Assembly (NCBI GenBank): GCA_037893245.1
Contig: JBAIAA010000890.1
Coordinates: forward strand, 744,001-808,000
Direction: 5' to 3'
From: Crossaster papposus
Lineage: Eukaryota; Echinodermata; Asteroidea; Velatida; Solasteridae
Length of the DNA: 64,000 nt
In this document: positions 1-13,186 of the stretch, piece after piece
How positions within the stretch are numbered: position 1 is the stretch's first letter
Layout of the letters: the number at the start of each line of letters is the position of its first letter
The notes under the pieces: generated by a model
What the model was told of the DNA's origin: nothing
Database searches by the model: none
What the model saw: only the letters and a program-made list of their open reading frames with translations
Made by a program: the position numbers and the translations under genes

Positions 1-87
1 GTCATATGCTAATATTGCTGCAGGGTCGTGGCAGCAATGGAGAGAGTCTACCCCATTCATTGCTGCCCCCCCCCCCCTAGAACTACA

Positions 88-409
88 TGTATACCCAATA
101 ATTGCGGCTGTACTTGCATTGAGTCCTCCTTTGGCCAATAGCAAAGTAAAGTGTTAGTCTGATAACAATGCAGTGTTACACATTATTAACGGTCAGCTTT
201 CACCTTGTCCTAAAGCCATGCACTTGATTCATTTGCTTATTGTGGAGTGTTTGAAATCCCATATAATTTTTAAGGCAGTTCACATCCCTGGTGTAAAGAT
301 TGACAAAACTGATGCATTATCTCGTTTTCAGATGCCACGCTGCTTTGCCTTGGCCCCCCAGGCCGAGCGAGAGATGACTCCGCTTCCAACTCTTCCCACA
401 GTATGGTAG
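88..409 (+). pseudogene. RNase H domain remnant of a DIRS/Ngaro-like retrotransposon
   Basis: A broken reading frame shows the pattern of the RNase H domain found in DIRS/Ngaro-type retrotransposons. LEL followed by YPIIAAV (near 91-130) fits the catalytic-Glu strand. SDNNAVLHIING (about 158-190) fits the catalytic-Asp strand. VHIPGVKIDKTDALSRFQ (280-333) is the conserved exit motif, followed by the usual linker FALAPQAE. RNase H would degrade the RNA template during reverse transcription. An in-frame stop just before SDN and a 15-base C run nearby show decay. The reverse transcriptase would lie upstream, outside the window. The recombinase remnant follows directly on the same strand, which supports the assignment. 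The 5' end is cut by the window. Confidence 0.65.
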
Positions 410-435
410 AGTATGAAATGCGTAGGTTGCTATAG

Positions 436-2065
436 CTAGCCTTTGCACGAAATACACAGAAGGCATACACATCAGGGTGGAATGTTTTTTGTGTTTTTCG
501 TCAATCCACAACCGGTAGTCGGGTTGTTAACCCTTAACGCACAGGTGAGTTCATAGCGTGGCTTTCCATACAGCAATATTCTCCAGGAACGATTGCAACA
601 TATGTGGCTGGGGTCAGCTGTCGGTACCCAACGGACACTTACATGGTAACAAAAGTACTGGAAGGTTGTAGGCGTAGTGTTTCAGGTCAAGACCGCAGGT
701 CCCCTATATCGCTGGCGTTACTTTCACGAATTATGACAGTTCTGCTGGAGGTTTGTTATCGCAACATAAGGTGACACTTTTTCGCTCCGCCATGCTTCTT
801 GCATTTTTTGTTTTTTGCGGGTTTGTATGTTTGCAGCAAATTCCCGGGCCAATATGCAGCAGGCAGTTTTGCATAGGTCCGGGTCGATAACATTGTCTTT
901 GCGCCAGACTAAAAACAATCAGCGCGGCCCCCCCTTATGGGGCGATGTAACCCTCTGCCCATTGTCAGCGCTACTTAAATATATTTACAGTCGCCCTCGT
1001 ACACAGGGCCCACTTTGTTGTCACAATGATAGTCAACCTACCCCGCTACCAGTTTGATAGAGTGTTGCAAACAGCCTTGTCATGCTGTGGGGTCTCAAAC
1101 GCGCATTATAGATCGCACTCATTTCGTATGGGAGCTGCTTCCACTGATTATACATTGGGCATTCCTTTCGCAGATATACAGGCGACTCAAGTTAGTACGA
1201 AAACGAATGCAACAAAATTCTGGTTATTACGAACATTATCCTTGGTTCCGGCAAAACTGTGCACGTGTCTATGGGTAAATATTCGCTTATAACGAACATG
1301 GTTTGTACAAAATTCCTGTTACAACGAGAATTCTCAATAACCCCAGAAATTAATTTAAAAAAAAAAAAAAAAAAAAAAATGGTTATAGATTTATTTATAA
1401 CGAAAGCTTAAAAATACAAGGCTTTCATTCAGATTGAAATAGAAAGCAGTATCAGCGATTGATGTTTGTCATGTCAGTTAATTCATCTTGCTGATGGAAA
1501 ACCTATTTAAAGGGATAGTGTTATTTGCTTGGGCAGTGCTTGGTTGGTAATTATTATTTATTAAAATTGTTATCGATCCATTTATAAGGAAAGCTTAAAA
1601 ATCCAAGGCTTTCATTCAGATTGAAATAGAAAGCAGTATCAGCGATTGATGTTTGTCATGTCAGTGAATTCATCTTGCTGATGGAAAACCTATTTAAAGG
1701 GATAGTGTTAATTGCTTGGGCAGTGCATGGTCGGAAATTGTTATATTATTAACACACGTACATTTAACATTTTGCTTCTCATATAACAACAACGTTTTTT
1801 GAATTTTATTACACAAGCAACACATTACGTGTAAATTTGTCTTCATATTGCAAGGGTGTGTTTTGGTCTCGTACATACGGGGTCTATACAAAGTGAACAA
1901 TGGGTTAGAAACCATTGGGTCGAATAATACGAAATTCGGATATAACGAACACTTTGACGAGGTCCCGCGGAGTTCGTTATAACGGGAGTCGACTGTACAG
2001 CGTATGGGCCGATGGCGCTCAGCAGCACTAACCAATACCTTCGTCCCTTCCCCGTACTCAATTGC
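436..2065 (+). pseudogene. Tyrosine recombinase of the same DIRS/Ngaro-like element, split by a DNA transposon
   Basis: Fragments in several frames follow the order of a retroelement tyrosine recombinase. An N-terminal core-binding motif (ARNTQKAYTSGWNVFCVF) lies at about 439-500. The block starting RVCMFAANSRANMQQ lies at about 818-1050. The catalytic box HSFRMGAASTD, with the His and Arg of the family, lies at about 1114-1150. The frame stops at FADI, where a TA-flanked element (1179-1995) sits, and resumes exactly after it with QRMGRWRS. The catalytic Tyr that normally follows is one frame away (QYLRP can be read by shifting one base near 2036), so there is also an indel. Such recombinases integrate circular DNA copies without a DDE integrase. 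This copy is dead. Confidence 0.7.
1179..1995. mobile_element. Pogo/Tigger-like non-autonomous DNA transposon inside the recombinase gene
   Basis: The element starts CAGGCGACTCAAGTTAG and ends with the inverted form of CAGTCGACTCCCGTTA. It is flanked by TA on both sides (1177-1178 and 1996-1997). Removing it with one TA restores the recombinase frame FADI-QRMGRW, which is good evidence for the exact boundaries. CAG-starting ends with TA duplications are typical of pogo/Tigger elements. Inside is a degenerate direct duplication with period 187 bp (about 1380-1555 and 1567-1735; both units contain AAGCTTAAAAAT and TTCATTCAGATTGAAAT). There is also a 23-base A run near 1357-1379. No transposase ORF is visible, so it is a MITE-like derivative. 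Confidence 0.8.
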
Positions 2066-2079
2066 AATGTGGTTTAAGC

Positions 2080-2640
2080 AAATATTTGCATTTGTTTTTG
2101 TTGTGTTAGGTGTTACCCCGCTAGAGCAAGGGTGTGCATTGATTGTGGGAGACTCCCTAGTTGGATGGCCGGCGTTCTGTACAGACGTCCTGACTTCAGA
2201 AAGGGCGAAGTGGAGCCTGCATGCATCAATTGCAAGATATGTTGGACAACCTAGGTGAAGTGCGCATTATTTTAATGCATATTGGGACCAAGGATTTAGT
2301 GCAGCTAGACTTTCTTGCGTTCAGGCAGACACTAGCTATCATGCTGGCGGAATGCAGGGGGAGGTTTCCAAATACCAGGCTTGTTTGGTCATGTATTTTG
2401 CCCCGCCTATGCTACTATGGCGCAAACTCGCAAAAATCAATGGAGCATGTACGGTGGGCAACGAACCGTTGGGCGCGGTCCTGATGCCATAAGTGAGGAA
2501 TCAGTGTGCTTGAGCACCCACAATTTAGTTGGTCAGCTGCTAACCTATTCCGGATGGATGGGGTACACCTCTCTGCGGAAGGCAACGCGATATTTCGGGA
2601 GAATTTGCGCCGCTGCATTTCTGTTCCTGATTTAAGTCCC
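2080..2640 (+). pseudogene. SGNH/GDSL hydrolase ORF remnant of the Ngaro-like element
   Basis: Three frame-shifted pieces carry the SGNH hydrolase blocks in order. Block I is LIVGDSLVG (about 2142-2168). The central part RIILMHIGTKDL (about 2263-2300) has GTKD in place of the canonical G-x-N-D. FPNTRLVWSCILPR follows (about 2367-2410), and the C-terminal block FRMDGVHLSAEGN (about 2548-2590) carries the D-x-x-H pair. SGNH esterase ORFs are known companions of Ngaro-like and some non-LTR retrotransposons; their role is unclear. The piece follows the recombinase on the same strand with no gap. At least two frameshifts and stops make it non-functional. The domain call is firm; assignment to Ngaro rather than another recombinase-bearing group is inference. 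Confidence 0.65.
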
Positions 2641-3301
2641 CCTTTGGGTTTTTGGTTCTCGTTTTCTTCTGTGGGTCGCGCTTCTCGCGATTGGCGATTT
2701 TTGGTGCCCCAGAAGAGGCCGAGCTCCATAATTCTGGTTTTGAGGAAAATTACGGTCAATCGTTTTAGATTAAATAAACAAATTTGATCAGTTAACAACA
2801 AGTATTGGGCCCTGTGATGTGCCACACGGACGGTCTGATCCAGTTTAATAACCAGTGTGGAGATCAAACTTTTGTTTAAGAATCTATAGCCTAGGATGTT
2901 CCACTCGGGCTATAACCAGTGCATTTTGCTTTTTGATTGTTGCATGATTAACCCGCAAATGAGCAGGTTAAGCAAATGCTCAAAATTGAGCACCTCTGAT
3001 ATTTTCCACAACGGCCGTTGGTGATTTGGATAGTGGTCATTGGGTATCACTAGTTGCATTGTGGTCTTGGGTATATCACAATCCTTTTCTTGAGTGTTTT
3101 TATTTTTCCAGGTGTGGAGTGGTGGTCATGGGTATCGCCTAATGTTAATGTTTGGACTATTGGTCCGTGTTTTAGTATTCGTTATCCGGTTTGCCCGTAA
3201 TCTTTGGTATTCCGGTTGAAGAATGTTGATTAAAATTGAAGCTGTGGCAAGTGACACAAAACAAAAAATCTGTCTCTGGTACTTACTTTTGGAGTTTGAG
3301 T
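2641..3301. other. Non-coding 3' flank of the Ngaro-like remnant
   Basis: No ORF or RNA gene is recognisable. A phrase like GGTGGTCATGGGTATCGCC recurs in degenerate form at about 3030-3145, which may be terminal-repeat debris of the retroelement, but no boundary can be fixed. Confidence 0.3.
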
Positions 3302-6300
3302 ATAATAAACATGTATAATTGGTTTTTTTTTAAGATCCCTTTCGATAAATACTGTATTTTTTATACGAGAGACTTTTTGTTTGTGTCAAAGGTGTCAAAA
3401 TAGTTTACTTTTTTTTTTTTAATTGCGCCATAAAACAACAATTATGATTTTTGAGGAAAATTGAATTTGAAAGTTTGGCCTAATCATTTGATGAAATATC
3501 CTTGTCCAAGCATTTTACATGAATTTCACAAGCATTTGTTCCACTTTTGCAACATAACTGGCCTTAATTCTCCCACCAATTAATGGCCTGGGGTACACTT
3601 GGCCAGCATGCAAGCAAGTAAGCAAGCTTTTGTTATTCAAATTTATGGGTAATAAACCATCTTCCATGTGCCAGGTACTCTGTGCAGTGTTCCCCTCAAA
3701 CTGTCCACCTTAACTCTTGTAGATTCCTCCAAGGTGAGTGGAAGACTTTGTTATTCAAATTTAAGGGTAATAAACCATCTTCTATATGTGCCAGGTACAT
3801 GTATCCTGTGCAATGTACACTACATGGTAAACTGTACATCACTTGTCTTGTAGATTATCTAGATTATATAGTTTTACTCGTAAATATACATTTTGTACTT
3901 AAATACCTCAAATACAAATTAAAATCAGTAAAACAAAACCCCTCAAATTTGTTTTGTAGTGATTTTCACAGCATTTCCTTTGGTTAAATTCAGCATTTCA
4001 TTTTAGGCCTATTAATTAATGTTAAGCTTAGAAATGATCCTGTTCAGTACTACTGCAACTTACAATTGATGATTTGATGGTGTTTTTTTACGCACTGTTG
4101 GCTGCGGTAATCTACAAAAAGAGCTTTTCGTCATTGAAACAATTATTTTTTACGTAATTTAAAAACGCTACTTTTGAGCTTGTCTTGTAATTTAAGGCCA
4201 AATAAGTGCTTTTTTACCCTAAAACCCATACCGTTGATGCAAATTCAACTAAACTGGACACCAGATGTCGGAACAAGCCTTCGAGTCAAATATGTAAAGG
4301 AAAAAAGTTGAGATGTAAAATTTCTAGTCTTCTGGTCAAAAACGATACTTTTGAGCTTGTCTTGTGAATTTAAGGCCAAATAAGTGCTTTTTTACCCTAA
4401 AACCCATACCGTTGGTGCAAATTCAACAAAACTGGACACCAGATGTCGGGACAAGCCTTCGAGTCAAATATGTAAAGGAAAAGAAGTGTGCATTAGAAAT
4501 TTCCAGTTTTAAACTTTACCCTCCAAAATCCTCCAATATTAATCATTGCATTATTTGGAGGTTTTAGGAGGATGTATAGACATGCAACCCAGCATTTATA
4601 TGTCGATATGTAAAATATTCCCATAATTAATTTAGCGTTCTGGAATTGAGATTCCTAGTGTCGCAATTATTTCTGGTCTCCCAAAATTCAGTGGTCTTTT
4701 TGTGTTGAATTAGATCTGTGTCGACTCGAGAAAAAAAGAGGCACTGCTAATTAAATTCATTTTTACTGAAAATCTGGGCTAATGATAATAAACATGTATA
4801 ATTTTTTTTTTTAAGATCCCTTTCGATAAATACTGTATTTTTTATACGAGAGACTTTTTGTTTGTGTCAAAGGTGTCAAAATAGTTTACTTTTTTTTTTT
4901 TAATTGCGCCATAAAAAAAACAATTATGATTTTTGAGGAAAATTGAATTTGAAAGTTTGGCCTAATCATTTGATGAAATATCCTTGTCCAAGCATTTTAC
5001 ATGAATTTCACAAGCATTTGTTCCACTTTTGCAACATAACTGGCCTTAATTCTCCCACCAATTAATGGCCTGGGGTACACTTGGCCAGCATGCAAGCAAG
5101 TAAGCAAGCTTTTGTTATTCAAATTTATGGGTAATAAACCATCTTCCATGTGCCAGGTACTCTGTGCAGTGTTCCCCTCAAACTGTCCACCTTAACTTTT
5201 GTAGATTCCTCCAAGGTGAGTGGAAGCCTTTGTTATTCAAATTTAAGGGTAATAAACCATCTTCTATATGTGCCAGGTACATGTATCCTGTGCAATGTAC
5301 ACTACATGGTAAACTGTACATCACTTGTCTTGTAGATTATCTAGATTATATAGTTTTACTCGTAAATATACATTTTGTACTTAAATACCTCAAATACAAA
5401 TTAAAAGCAGTAAAACAAAACCCCTCAAATTTGTTTTGTAGTGATTTTCACAGCATTTCCTTTGGTTAAATTCAGCATTTCATTTTAGGCCTATTAATTA
5501 ATGTTAAGCTTAGAAATGATCCTGTTCAGTACTACTGCAACTTACAATTGATGATTTGATGGTGTTTTTTTACGCACTGTTGGCTGCGGTAATCTACAAA
5601 AAGAGCTTTTCGTCATTGAAACAATTATTTTTTACGTAATTTAAAAACGCTACTTTTGAGCTTGTCTTGTAATTTAAGGCCAAATAAGTGCTTTTTTACC
5701 CTAAAACCCATACTGTTGATGCAAATTCAACTAAACTGGACACCAGATGTCGGAACAAGCCTTTGAGTCAAATATGTAAAGGAAAAAAGTTGAGATGTAA
5801 AATTTCTAGTCTTCTGGTCAAAAACGATACTTTTGAGCTTGTCTTGTGAATTTAAGGCCAAATAAGTGCTTTTTTACCCTAAAACCCATACCGTTGGTGC
5901 AAATTCAACAAAACTGGACACCAGATGTCGGGACAAGCCTTCGAGTCAAATATGTAAAGGAAAAGAAGTGTGCATTAGAAATTTCCAGTTTTAAACTTTA
6001 CCCTCCAAAATCCTCCAATATTAATCATTGCATTATTTGGAGGTTTTAGGAGGATGTATAGACATGCAACCCAGCATTTATATGTCGATATGTAAAATAT
6101 TCCCATAATTAATTTAGCGTTCTGGAATTGAGATTCCTAGTGTCGCAATTATTTCTGGTCTCCCAAAATTCACTGGTCTTTTTGTGTTGAATTAGATCTG
6201 TGTCGACTCGAGAAAAAAAGAGGCACTGCTAATTAAATTCATTTTTACTGAAAATCTGGGCTAATGATAATAAACATGTATAATTGGGGTTTTTTTAAGA

Positions 6301-9300
6301 TCCCTTTCGATAAATACTGTATTTTTTATACGAGAGACTTTTTGTTTGTGTCAAAGGTGTCAAAATAGTTTACTTTTTTTTTTTTAATTGCGCCATAAAA
6401 AAACAATTATGATTTTTGAGGAAAATTGAATTTGAAAGTTTGGCCTAATCATTTGATGAAATATCCTTGTCCAAGCATTTTACATGAATTTCACAAGCAT
6501 TTGTTCCACTTTTGCAACATAACTGGCCTTAATTCTCCCACCAATTAATGGCCTGGGGTACACTTGGCCAGCATGCAAGCAAGTAAGCAAGCTTTTGTTA
6601 TTCAAATTTATGGGTAATAAACCATCTTCCATGTGCCAGGTACTCTGTGCAGTGTTCCCCTCAAACTGTCCACCTTAACTCTTGTAGATTCCTCCAAGGT
6701 GAGTGGAAGCCTTTGTTATTCAAATTTAAGGGTAATAAACCATCTTCTATATGTGCCAGGTACATGTATCCTGTGCAATGTACACTACATGGTAAACTGT
6801 ACATCACTTGTCTTGTAGATTATCTAGATTATATAGTTTTACTCGTAAATATACATTTTGTACTTAAATACCTCAAATACAAATTAAAATCAGTAAAACA
6901 AAACCCCTCAAATTTGTTTTGTAGTGATTTTCACAGCATTTCCTTTGGTTAAATTCAGCATTTCATTTTAGGCCTATTAATTAATGTTAAGCTTAGAAAT
7001 GATCCTGTTCAGTACTACTGCAACTTACAATTGATGATTTGATGGTGTTTTTTTACGCACTGTTGGCTGCGGTAATCTACAAAAAGAGCTTTTCGTCATT
7101 GAAACAATTATTTTTTACGTAATTTAAAAACGCTACTTTTGAGCTTGTCTTGTAATTTAAGGCCAAATAAGTGCTTTTTTACCCTAAAACCCATACCGTT
7201 GATGCAAATTCAACTAAACTGGACACCAGATGTCGGAACAAGCCTTCGAGTCAAATATGTAAAGGAAAAAAGTTGAGATGTAAAATTTCTAGTCTTCTGG
7301 TCAAAAACGATACTTTTGAGCTTGTCTTGTGAATTTAAGGCCAAATAAGTGTTTTTTTACCCTAAAACCCATACCGTTGGTGCAAATTCAACAAAACTGG
7401 ACACCAGATGTCGGGACAAGCCTTCGAGTCAAATATGTAAAGGAAAAGAAGTGTGCATTAGAAATTTCCAGTTTTAAACTTTACCCTCCAAAATCCTCCA
7501 ATATTAATCATTGCATTATTTGGAGGTTTTAGGAGGATGTATAGACATGCAACCCAGCATTTATATGTCGATATGTAAAATATTCCCATAATTAATTTAG
7601 CGTTCTGGAATTGAGATTCCTAGTGTCGCAATTATTTCTGGTCTCCCAAAATTCACTGGTCTTTTTGTGTTGAATTAGATCTGTGTCGACTCGAGAAAAA
7701 AAGAGGCACTGCTAATTAAATTCATTTTTACTGAAAATCTGGGCTAATGATAATAAACATGTATAATTGGTTTTTTTTTAAGATCCCTTTCGATAAATAC
7801 TGTATTTTTTATACGAGAGACTTTTTGTTTGTGTCAAAGGTGTCAAAATAGTTTACTTTTTTTTTTTTAATTGCGCCATAAAAAAACAATTATGATTTTT
7901 GAGGAAAATTGAATTTGAAAGTTTGGCCTAATCATTTGATGAAATATCCTTGTCCAAGCATTTTACATGAATTTCACAAGCATTTGTTCCACTTTTGCAA
8001 CATAACTGGCCTTAATTCTCCCACCAATTAATGGCCTGGGGTACACTTGGCCAGCATGCAAGCAAGTAAGCAAGCTTTTGTTATTCAAATTTATGGGTAA
8101 TAAACCATCTTCCATGTGCCAGGTACTCTGTGCAGTGTTCCCCTCAAACTGTCCACCTTAACTCTTGTAGATTCCTCCAAGGTGAGTGGAAGCCTTTGTT
8201 ATTCAAATTTAAGGGTAATAAACCATCTTCTATATGTGCCAGGTACATGTATCCTGTGCAATGTACACTACATGGTAAACTGTACATCACTTGTCTTGTA
8301 GATTATCTAGATTATATAGTTTTACTCGTAAATATACATTTTGTACTTAAATACCTCAAATACAAATTAAAATCAGTAAAACAAAACCCCTCAAATTTGT
8401 TTTGTAGTGATTTTCACAGCATTTCCTTTGGTTAAATTCAGCATTTCATTTTAGGCCTATTAATTAATGTTAAGCTTAGAAATGATCCTGTTCAGTACTA
8501 CTGCAACTTACAATTGATGATTTGATGGTGTTTTTTTACGCACTGTTGGCTGCGGTAATCTACAAAAAGAGCTTTTCGTCATTGAAACAATTATTTTTTA
8601 CGTAATTTAAAAACGCTACTTTTGAGCTTGTCTTGTAATTTAAGGCCAAATAAGTGCTTTTTTACCCTAAAACCCATACCGTTGATGCAAATTCAACTAA
8701 ACTGGACACCAGATGTCGGAACAAGCCTTCGAGTCAAATATGTAAAGGAAAAAAGTTGAGATGTAAAATTTCTAGTCTTCTGGTCAAAAACGATACTTTT
8801 GAGCTTGTCTTGTGAATTTAAGGCCAAATAAGTGCTTTTTTACCCTAAAACCCATACCGTTGGTGCAAATTCAACAAAACTGGACACCAGATGTCGGGAC
8901 AAGCCTTCGAGTCAAATATGTAAAGGAAAAGAAGTGTGCATTAGAAATTTCCAGTTTTAAACTTTACCCTCCAAAATCCTCCAATATTAATCATTGCATT
9001 ATTTGGAGGTTTTAGGAGGATGTATAGACATGCAACCCAGCATTTATATGTCGATATGTAAAATATTCCCATAATTAATTTAGCGTTCTGGAATTGAGAT
9101 TCCTAGTGTCGCAATTATTTCTGGTCTCCCAAAATTCACTGGTCTTTTTGTGTTGAATTAGATCTGTGTCGACTCGAGAAAAAAAGAGGCACTGCTAATT
9201 AAATTCATTTTTACTGAAAATCTGGGCTAATGATAATAAACATGTATAATTGGGGTTTTTTTAAGATCCCTTTCGATAAATACTGTATTTTTTATACGAG

Positions 9301-11411
9301 AGACTTTTTGTTTGTGTCAAAGGTGTCAAAATAGTTTACTTTTTTTTTTTTAATTGCGCCATAAAAAAACAATTATGATTTTTGAGGAAAATTGAATTTG
9401 AAAGTTTGGCCTAATCATTTGATGAAATATCCTTGTCCAAGCATTTTACATGAATTTCACAAGCATTTGTTCCACTTTTGCAACATAACTGGCCTTAATT
9501 CTCCCACCAATTAATGGCCTGGGGTACACTTGGCCAGCATGCAAGCAAGTAAGCAAGCTTTTGTTATTCAAATTTATGGGTAATAAACCATCTTCCATGT
9601 GCCAGGTACTCTGTGCAGTGTTCCCCTCAAACTGTCCACCTTAACTCTTGTAGATTCCTCCAAGGTGAGTGGAAGCCTTTGTTATTCAAATTTAAGGGTA
9701 ATAAACCATCTTCTATATGTGCCAGGTACATGTATCCTGTGCAATGTACACTACATGGTAAACTGTACATCACTTGTCTTGTAGATTATCTAGATTATAT
9801 AGTTTTACTCGTAAATATACATTTTGTACTTAAATACCTCAAATACAAATTAAAATCAGTAAAACAAAACCCCTCAAATTTGTTTTGTAGTGATTTTCAC
9901 AGCATTTCCTTTGGTTAAATTCAGCATTTCATTTTAGGCCTATTAATTAATGTTAAGCTTAGAAATGATCCTGTTCAGTACTACTGCAACTTACAATTGA
10001 TGATTTGATGGTGTTTTTTTACGCACTGTTGGCTGCGGTAATCTACAAAAAGAGCTTTTCGTCATTGAAACAATTATTTTTTACGTAATTTAAAAACGCT
10101 ACTTTTGAGCTTGTCTTGTAATTTAAGGCCAAATAAGTGCTTTTTTACCCTAAAACCCATACCGTTGATGCAAATTCAACTAAACTGGACACCAGATGTC
10201 GGAACAAGCCTTCGAGTCAAATATGTAAAGGAAAAAAGTTGAGATGTAAAATTTCTAGTCTTCTGGTCAAAAACGATACTTTTGAGCTTGTCTTGTGAAT
10301 TTAAGGCCAAATAAGTGCTTTTTTACCCTAAAACCCATACCGTTGGTGCAAATTCAACAAAACTGGACACCAGATGTCGGGACAAGCCTTCGAGTCAAAT
10401 ATGTAAAGGAAAAGAAGTGTGCATTAGAAATTTCCAGTTTTAAACTTTACCCTCCAAAATCCTCCAATATTAATCATTGCATTATTTGGAGGTTTTAGGA
10501 GGATGTATAGACATGCAACCCAGCATTTATATGTCGATATGTAAAATATTCCCATAATTAATTTAGCGTTCTGGAATTGAGATTCCTAGTGTCGCAATTA
10601 TTTCTGGTCTCCCAAAATTCACTGGTCTTTTTGTGTTGAATTAGATCTGTGTCGACTCGAGAAAAAAAGAGGCACTGCTAATTAAATTCATTTTTACTGA
10701 AAATCTGGGCTAATGATAATAAACATGTATAATTGGTTTTTTTTTAAGATCCCTTTCGATAAATACTGTATTTTTTATACGAGAGACTTTTTGTTTGTGT
10801 CAAAGGTGTCAAAATAGTTTACTTTTTTTTTTTTAATTGCGCCATAAAAAAACAATTATGATTTTTGAGGAAAATTGAATTTGAAAGTTTGGCCTAATCA
10901 TTTGATGAAATATCCTTGTCCAAGCATTTTACATGAATTTCACAAGCATTTGTTCCACTTTTGCAACATAACTGGCCTTAATTCTCCCACCAATTAATGG
11001 CCTGGGGTACACTTGGCCAGCATGCAAGCAAGCAAGTAAGCAAGCTTTTGTTATTCAAATTTATGGGTAATAAACCATCTTCCATGTGCCAGGTACTCTG
11101 TGCAGTGTTCCCCTCAAACTGTCCACCTTAACTCTTGTAGATTCCTCCAAGGTGAGTGGAAGCCTTTGTTATTCAAATTTAAGGGTAATAAACCATCTTC
11201 TATATGTGCCAGGTACATACTTTATCCTGTGCAATGTACACTACATGGTAAACTGTACATCACTCTTGTAGATTCTCTAGATTACCCGGTATATAGTTTT
11301 ACTTGTAACTATACATTTTGTACTTGTATACCTCAAATACAAATTAAAAGCAGTAAAACAAAACCCCTCAAATTTGTTTTGTAGTGATTTTCACAGCATT
11401 TAATTTGGTTA
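3302..11411 (+). repeat. Head-to-tail array of a 1,483-bp unit, about 5.5 copies
   Basis: Unit starts, marked by ATAATAAACATG, fall at 3302, 4785, 6267, 7750, 9233 and 10716, so the period is 1482-1483 bp. The last copy stops after about 695 bp and is more diverged beyond about 11215. The other copies differ by scattered substitutions and homopolymer-length changes, so the array is young or homogenised. Each unit holds two degenerate sub-repeats of about 170 bp (in unit 1 about 4150-4320 and 4330-4490). It also holds a hairpin (CCTCCAAAATCCTCCAA pairing with TTTGGAGGTTTTAGGAGG, 4521-4571 in unit 1) and a CAGCATGCAAGCAAGTAAGC motif. Small ORFs recur because the DNA recurs; they show no protein features. 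The unit could be a satellite or a tandemly amplified non-autonomous element; I cannot name a family. Confidence 0.9.
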
Positions 11412-11974
11412 AGGCCTGCCAAACAATAATCGACGGCAATTTTTCTCTGGAACTATTGATTTTCATAGGTTTTGTAAAAAATGTTTGTCTAGGTTGAATC
11501 AAGAACCACCTACATTTAAGTGTTACGCGTACACTCCTGTGTATATTATCTTGGCATCAGTTTTACCATTTGTTTTCACATAAATAGTTTTGTTTAACTT
11601 GCATTTTTTACTTTATGCATAGACATGTATGCATATAGACATAGTCCTTTGTCCCTTTTTTCAAGTAACAGTTTATCAACCCAGCCAGAGGATTTGCATA
11701 TGTAATGAGGCCCATAGGATCATGGACTGCAAAGTATCTTGTAGTTTATGATGGACTAATCCTCTTCTATATACACAGTTAAGTTAAGGACTTGCAGCTA
11801 CTCACTTTGTGGCTTTATAGGTCAATCACTGAGTGAAATCATTTTTGAAAAACAAATTTGTGTTTCTGTATCAATAAAAATTTAAGTGACAAAATTATAA
11901 GCTATTTTTGGAGATTCCGCGAATTAGTGCAAGCTAGTCCCAAAAGTCTTTTTTTTTTAAATTAAATTACGTAA
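11412..11974. other. Spacer between direct array and inverted copy
   Basis: About 560 bp of AT-rich sequence separates the last direct unit from the inverted unit. It contains no ORF of note, no tandem repeat and no clear end motif. It would form the loop of a large inverted repeat. Confidence 0.5.
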
Positions 11975-13186
11975 CCGCAGCCAACAGTGCGTAAAAAAAC
12001 ACCATCAAATCATCAATTGTAAGTTGCAGTAGTACTGAACAGGATCATTTCTAATTAAGCTTAACATTTAATAGGCCTAAAATGAAATGCTGAATTTAAC
12101 CAAAGGAAATGCTGTGAAAATCACTACAAAACAAATTTGAGGGGTTTTGTTTTACTGCTTTTAATTTGTATTTGAGGTATTTAAGTACAAAATGTATATT
12201 TACGAGTAAAACTATATAATCTAGATAATCTACAAGACAAGTGATGTACAGTTTACCATGTAGTGTACATTGCACAGGATAAAGTATGTACCTGGCACAT
12301 ATAGAAGATGGTTTATTACCCTTAAATTTGAATAACAAAGGCTTCCACTCACCTTGGAGGAATCTACAAGAGTTAAGGTGGACAGTTTGAGGGGAACACT
12401 GCACAGAGTACCTGGCACATGGAAGATGGTTTATTACCCATAAATTTGAATAACAAAAGCTTGCTTGCTTGCATGCTGGCCAAGTGTACCCCAGGCCATT
12501 AATTGGTGGGAGAATTTAGGCCAGTTATGTTGCAAAAGTGGAACAAATGCTTGTGAAATTCATGTAAAATGCTTGGACAAGGATATTTCATCAAATGATT
12601 AGGCCAAACTTCAAATTCAATTTTCCTCAAAAATCATAATTGTTTTTTTATGGCGCAATTAAAAAAAAAAAAGGAAACTATTTTGACACCTTTGACACCA
12701 AGAAAAAAAGTCTCTCGTATAAAAAATACAGTATTTATCGAAAGGGATCTTAAAAAAAACCCAATTATACATGTTTATTATCATTAGCCCAGATTTTCAG
12801 TAAAAATAAATTTAATTAGCAGTGCCTCTTTTTTTTCTCGAGTCGACACAGATCTAATTCAACACAAAAATACCACTGAATTTTGGGAGACCAGAAATAA
12901 TTGCGACACTAATAATCTCAATTCCAGAACGCTAAATTAATTATGGGAATATTTTACATATCGACATATAAATGCTGGGTTGCATGTCTATACATCCTCC
13001 TAAAACCTCCAAATAATGCAATGATTAATATTGGAGGATTTTGGAGGGTAAAGTTTAAAACTGGAAATTTCTAATGCACACTTCTTTTCCTTTACATATT
13101 TGACTCGAAGGCTTGTCCCGACATCTGGTGTCCAGTTTTGTTGAATTTGCACCAACGGTATGGGTTTTAGGGTAAAAAAGCACTTA
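11975..13186 (-). repeat. Inverted copy of the 1,483-bp unit, left part
   Basis: On the minus strand this matches the direct units from the GGCTGCGGTAA point through the ATAATAAACATG marker (near 12769-12782) to the hairpin and the second sub-repeat. It is more diverged than the direct copies; for example, a short deletion-like change sits near 12695. The copy is interrupted at 13185-13186 (TA) by the nested element that ends at 24626, and resumes at 24627. Confidence 0.85.

Noticed and set aside
3668-10498. Recurrent 61-, 67- and 101-residue ORFs in each 1,483-bp unit
   Set aside because: They recur only because the DNA unit recurs; the two main ones overlap in different frames, show no domain or signal, and are altered in the last and inverted copies.
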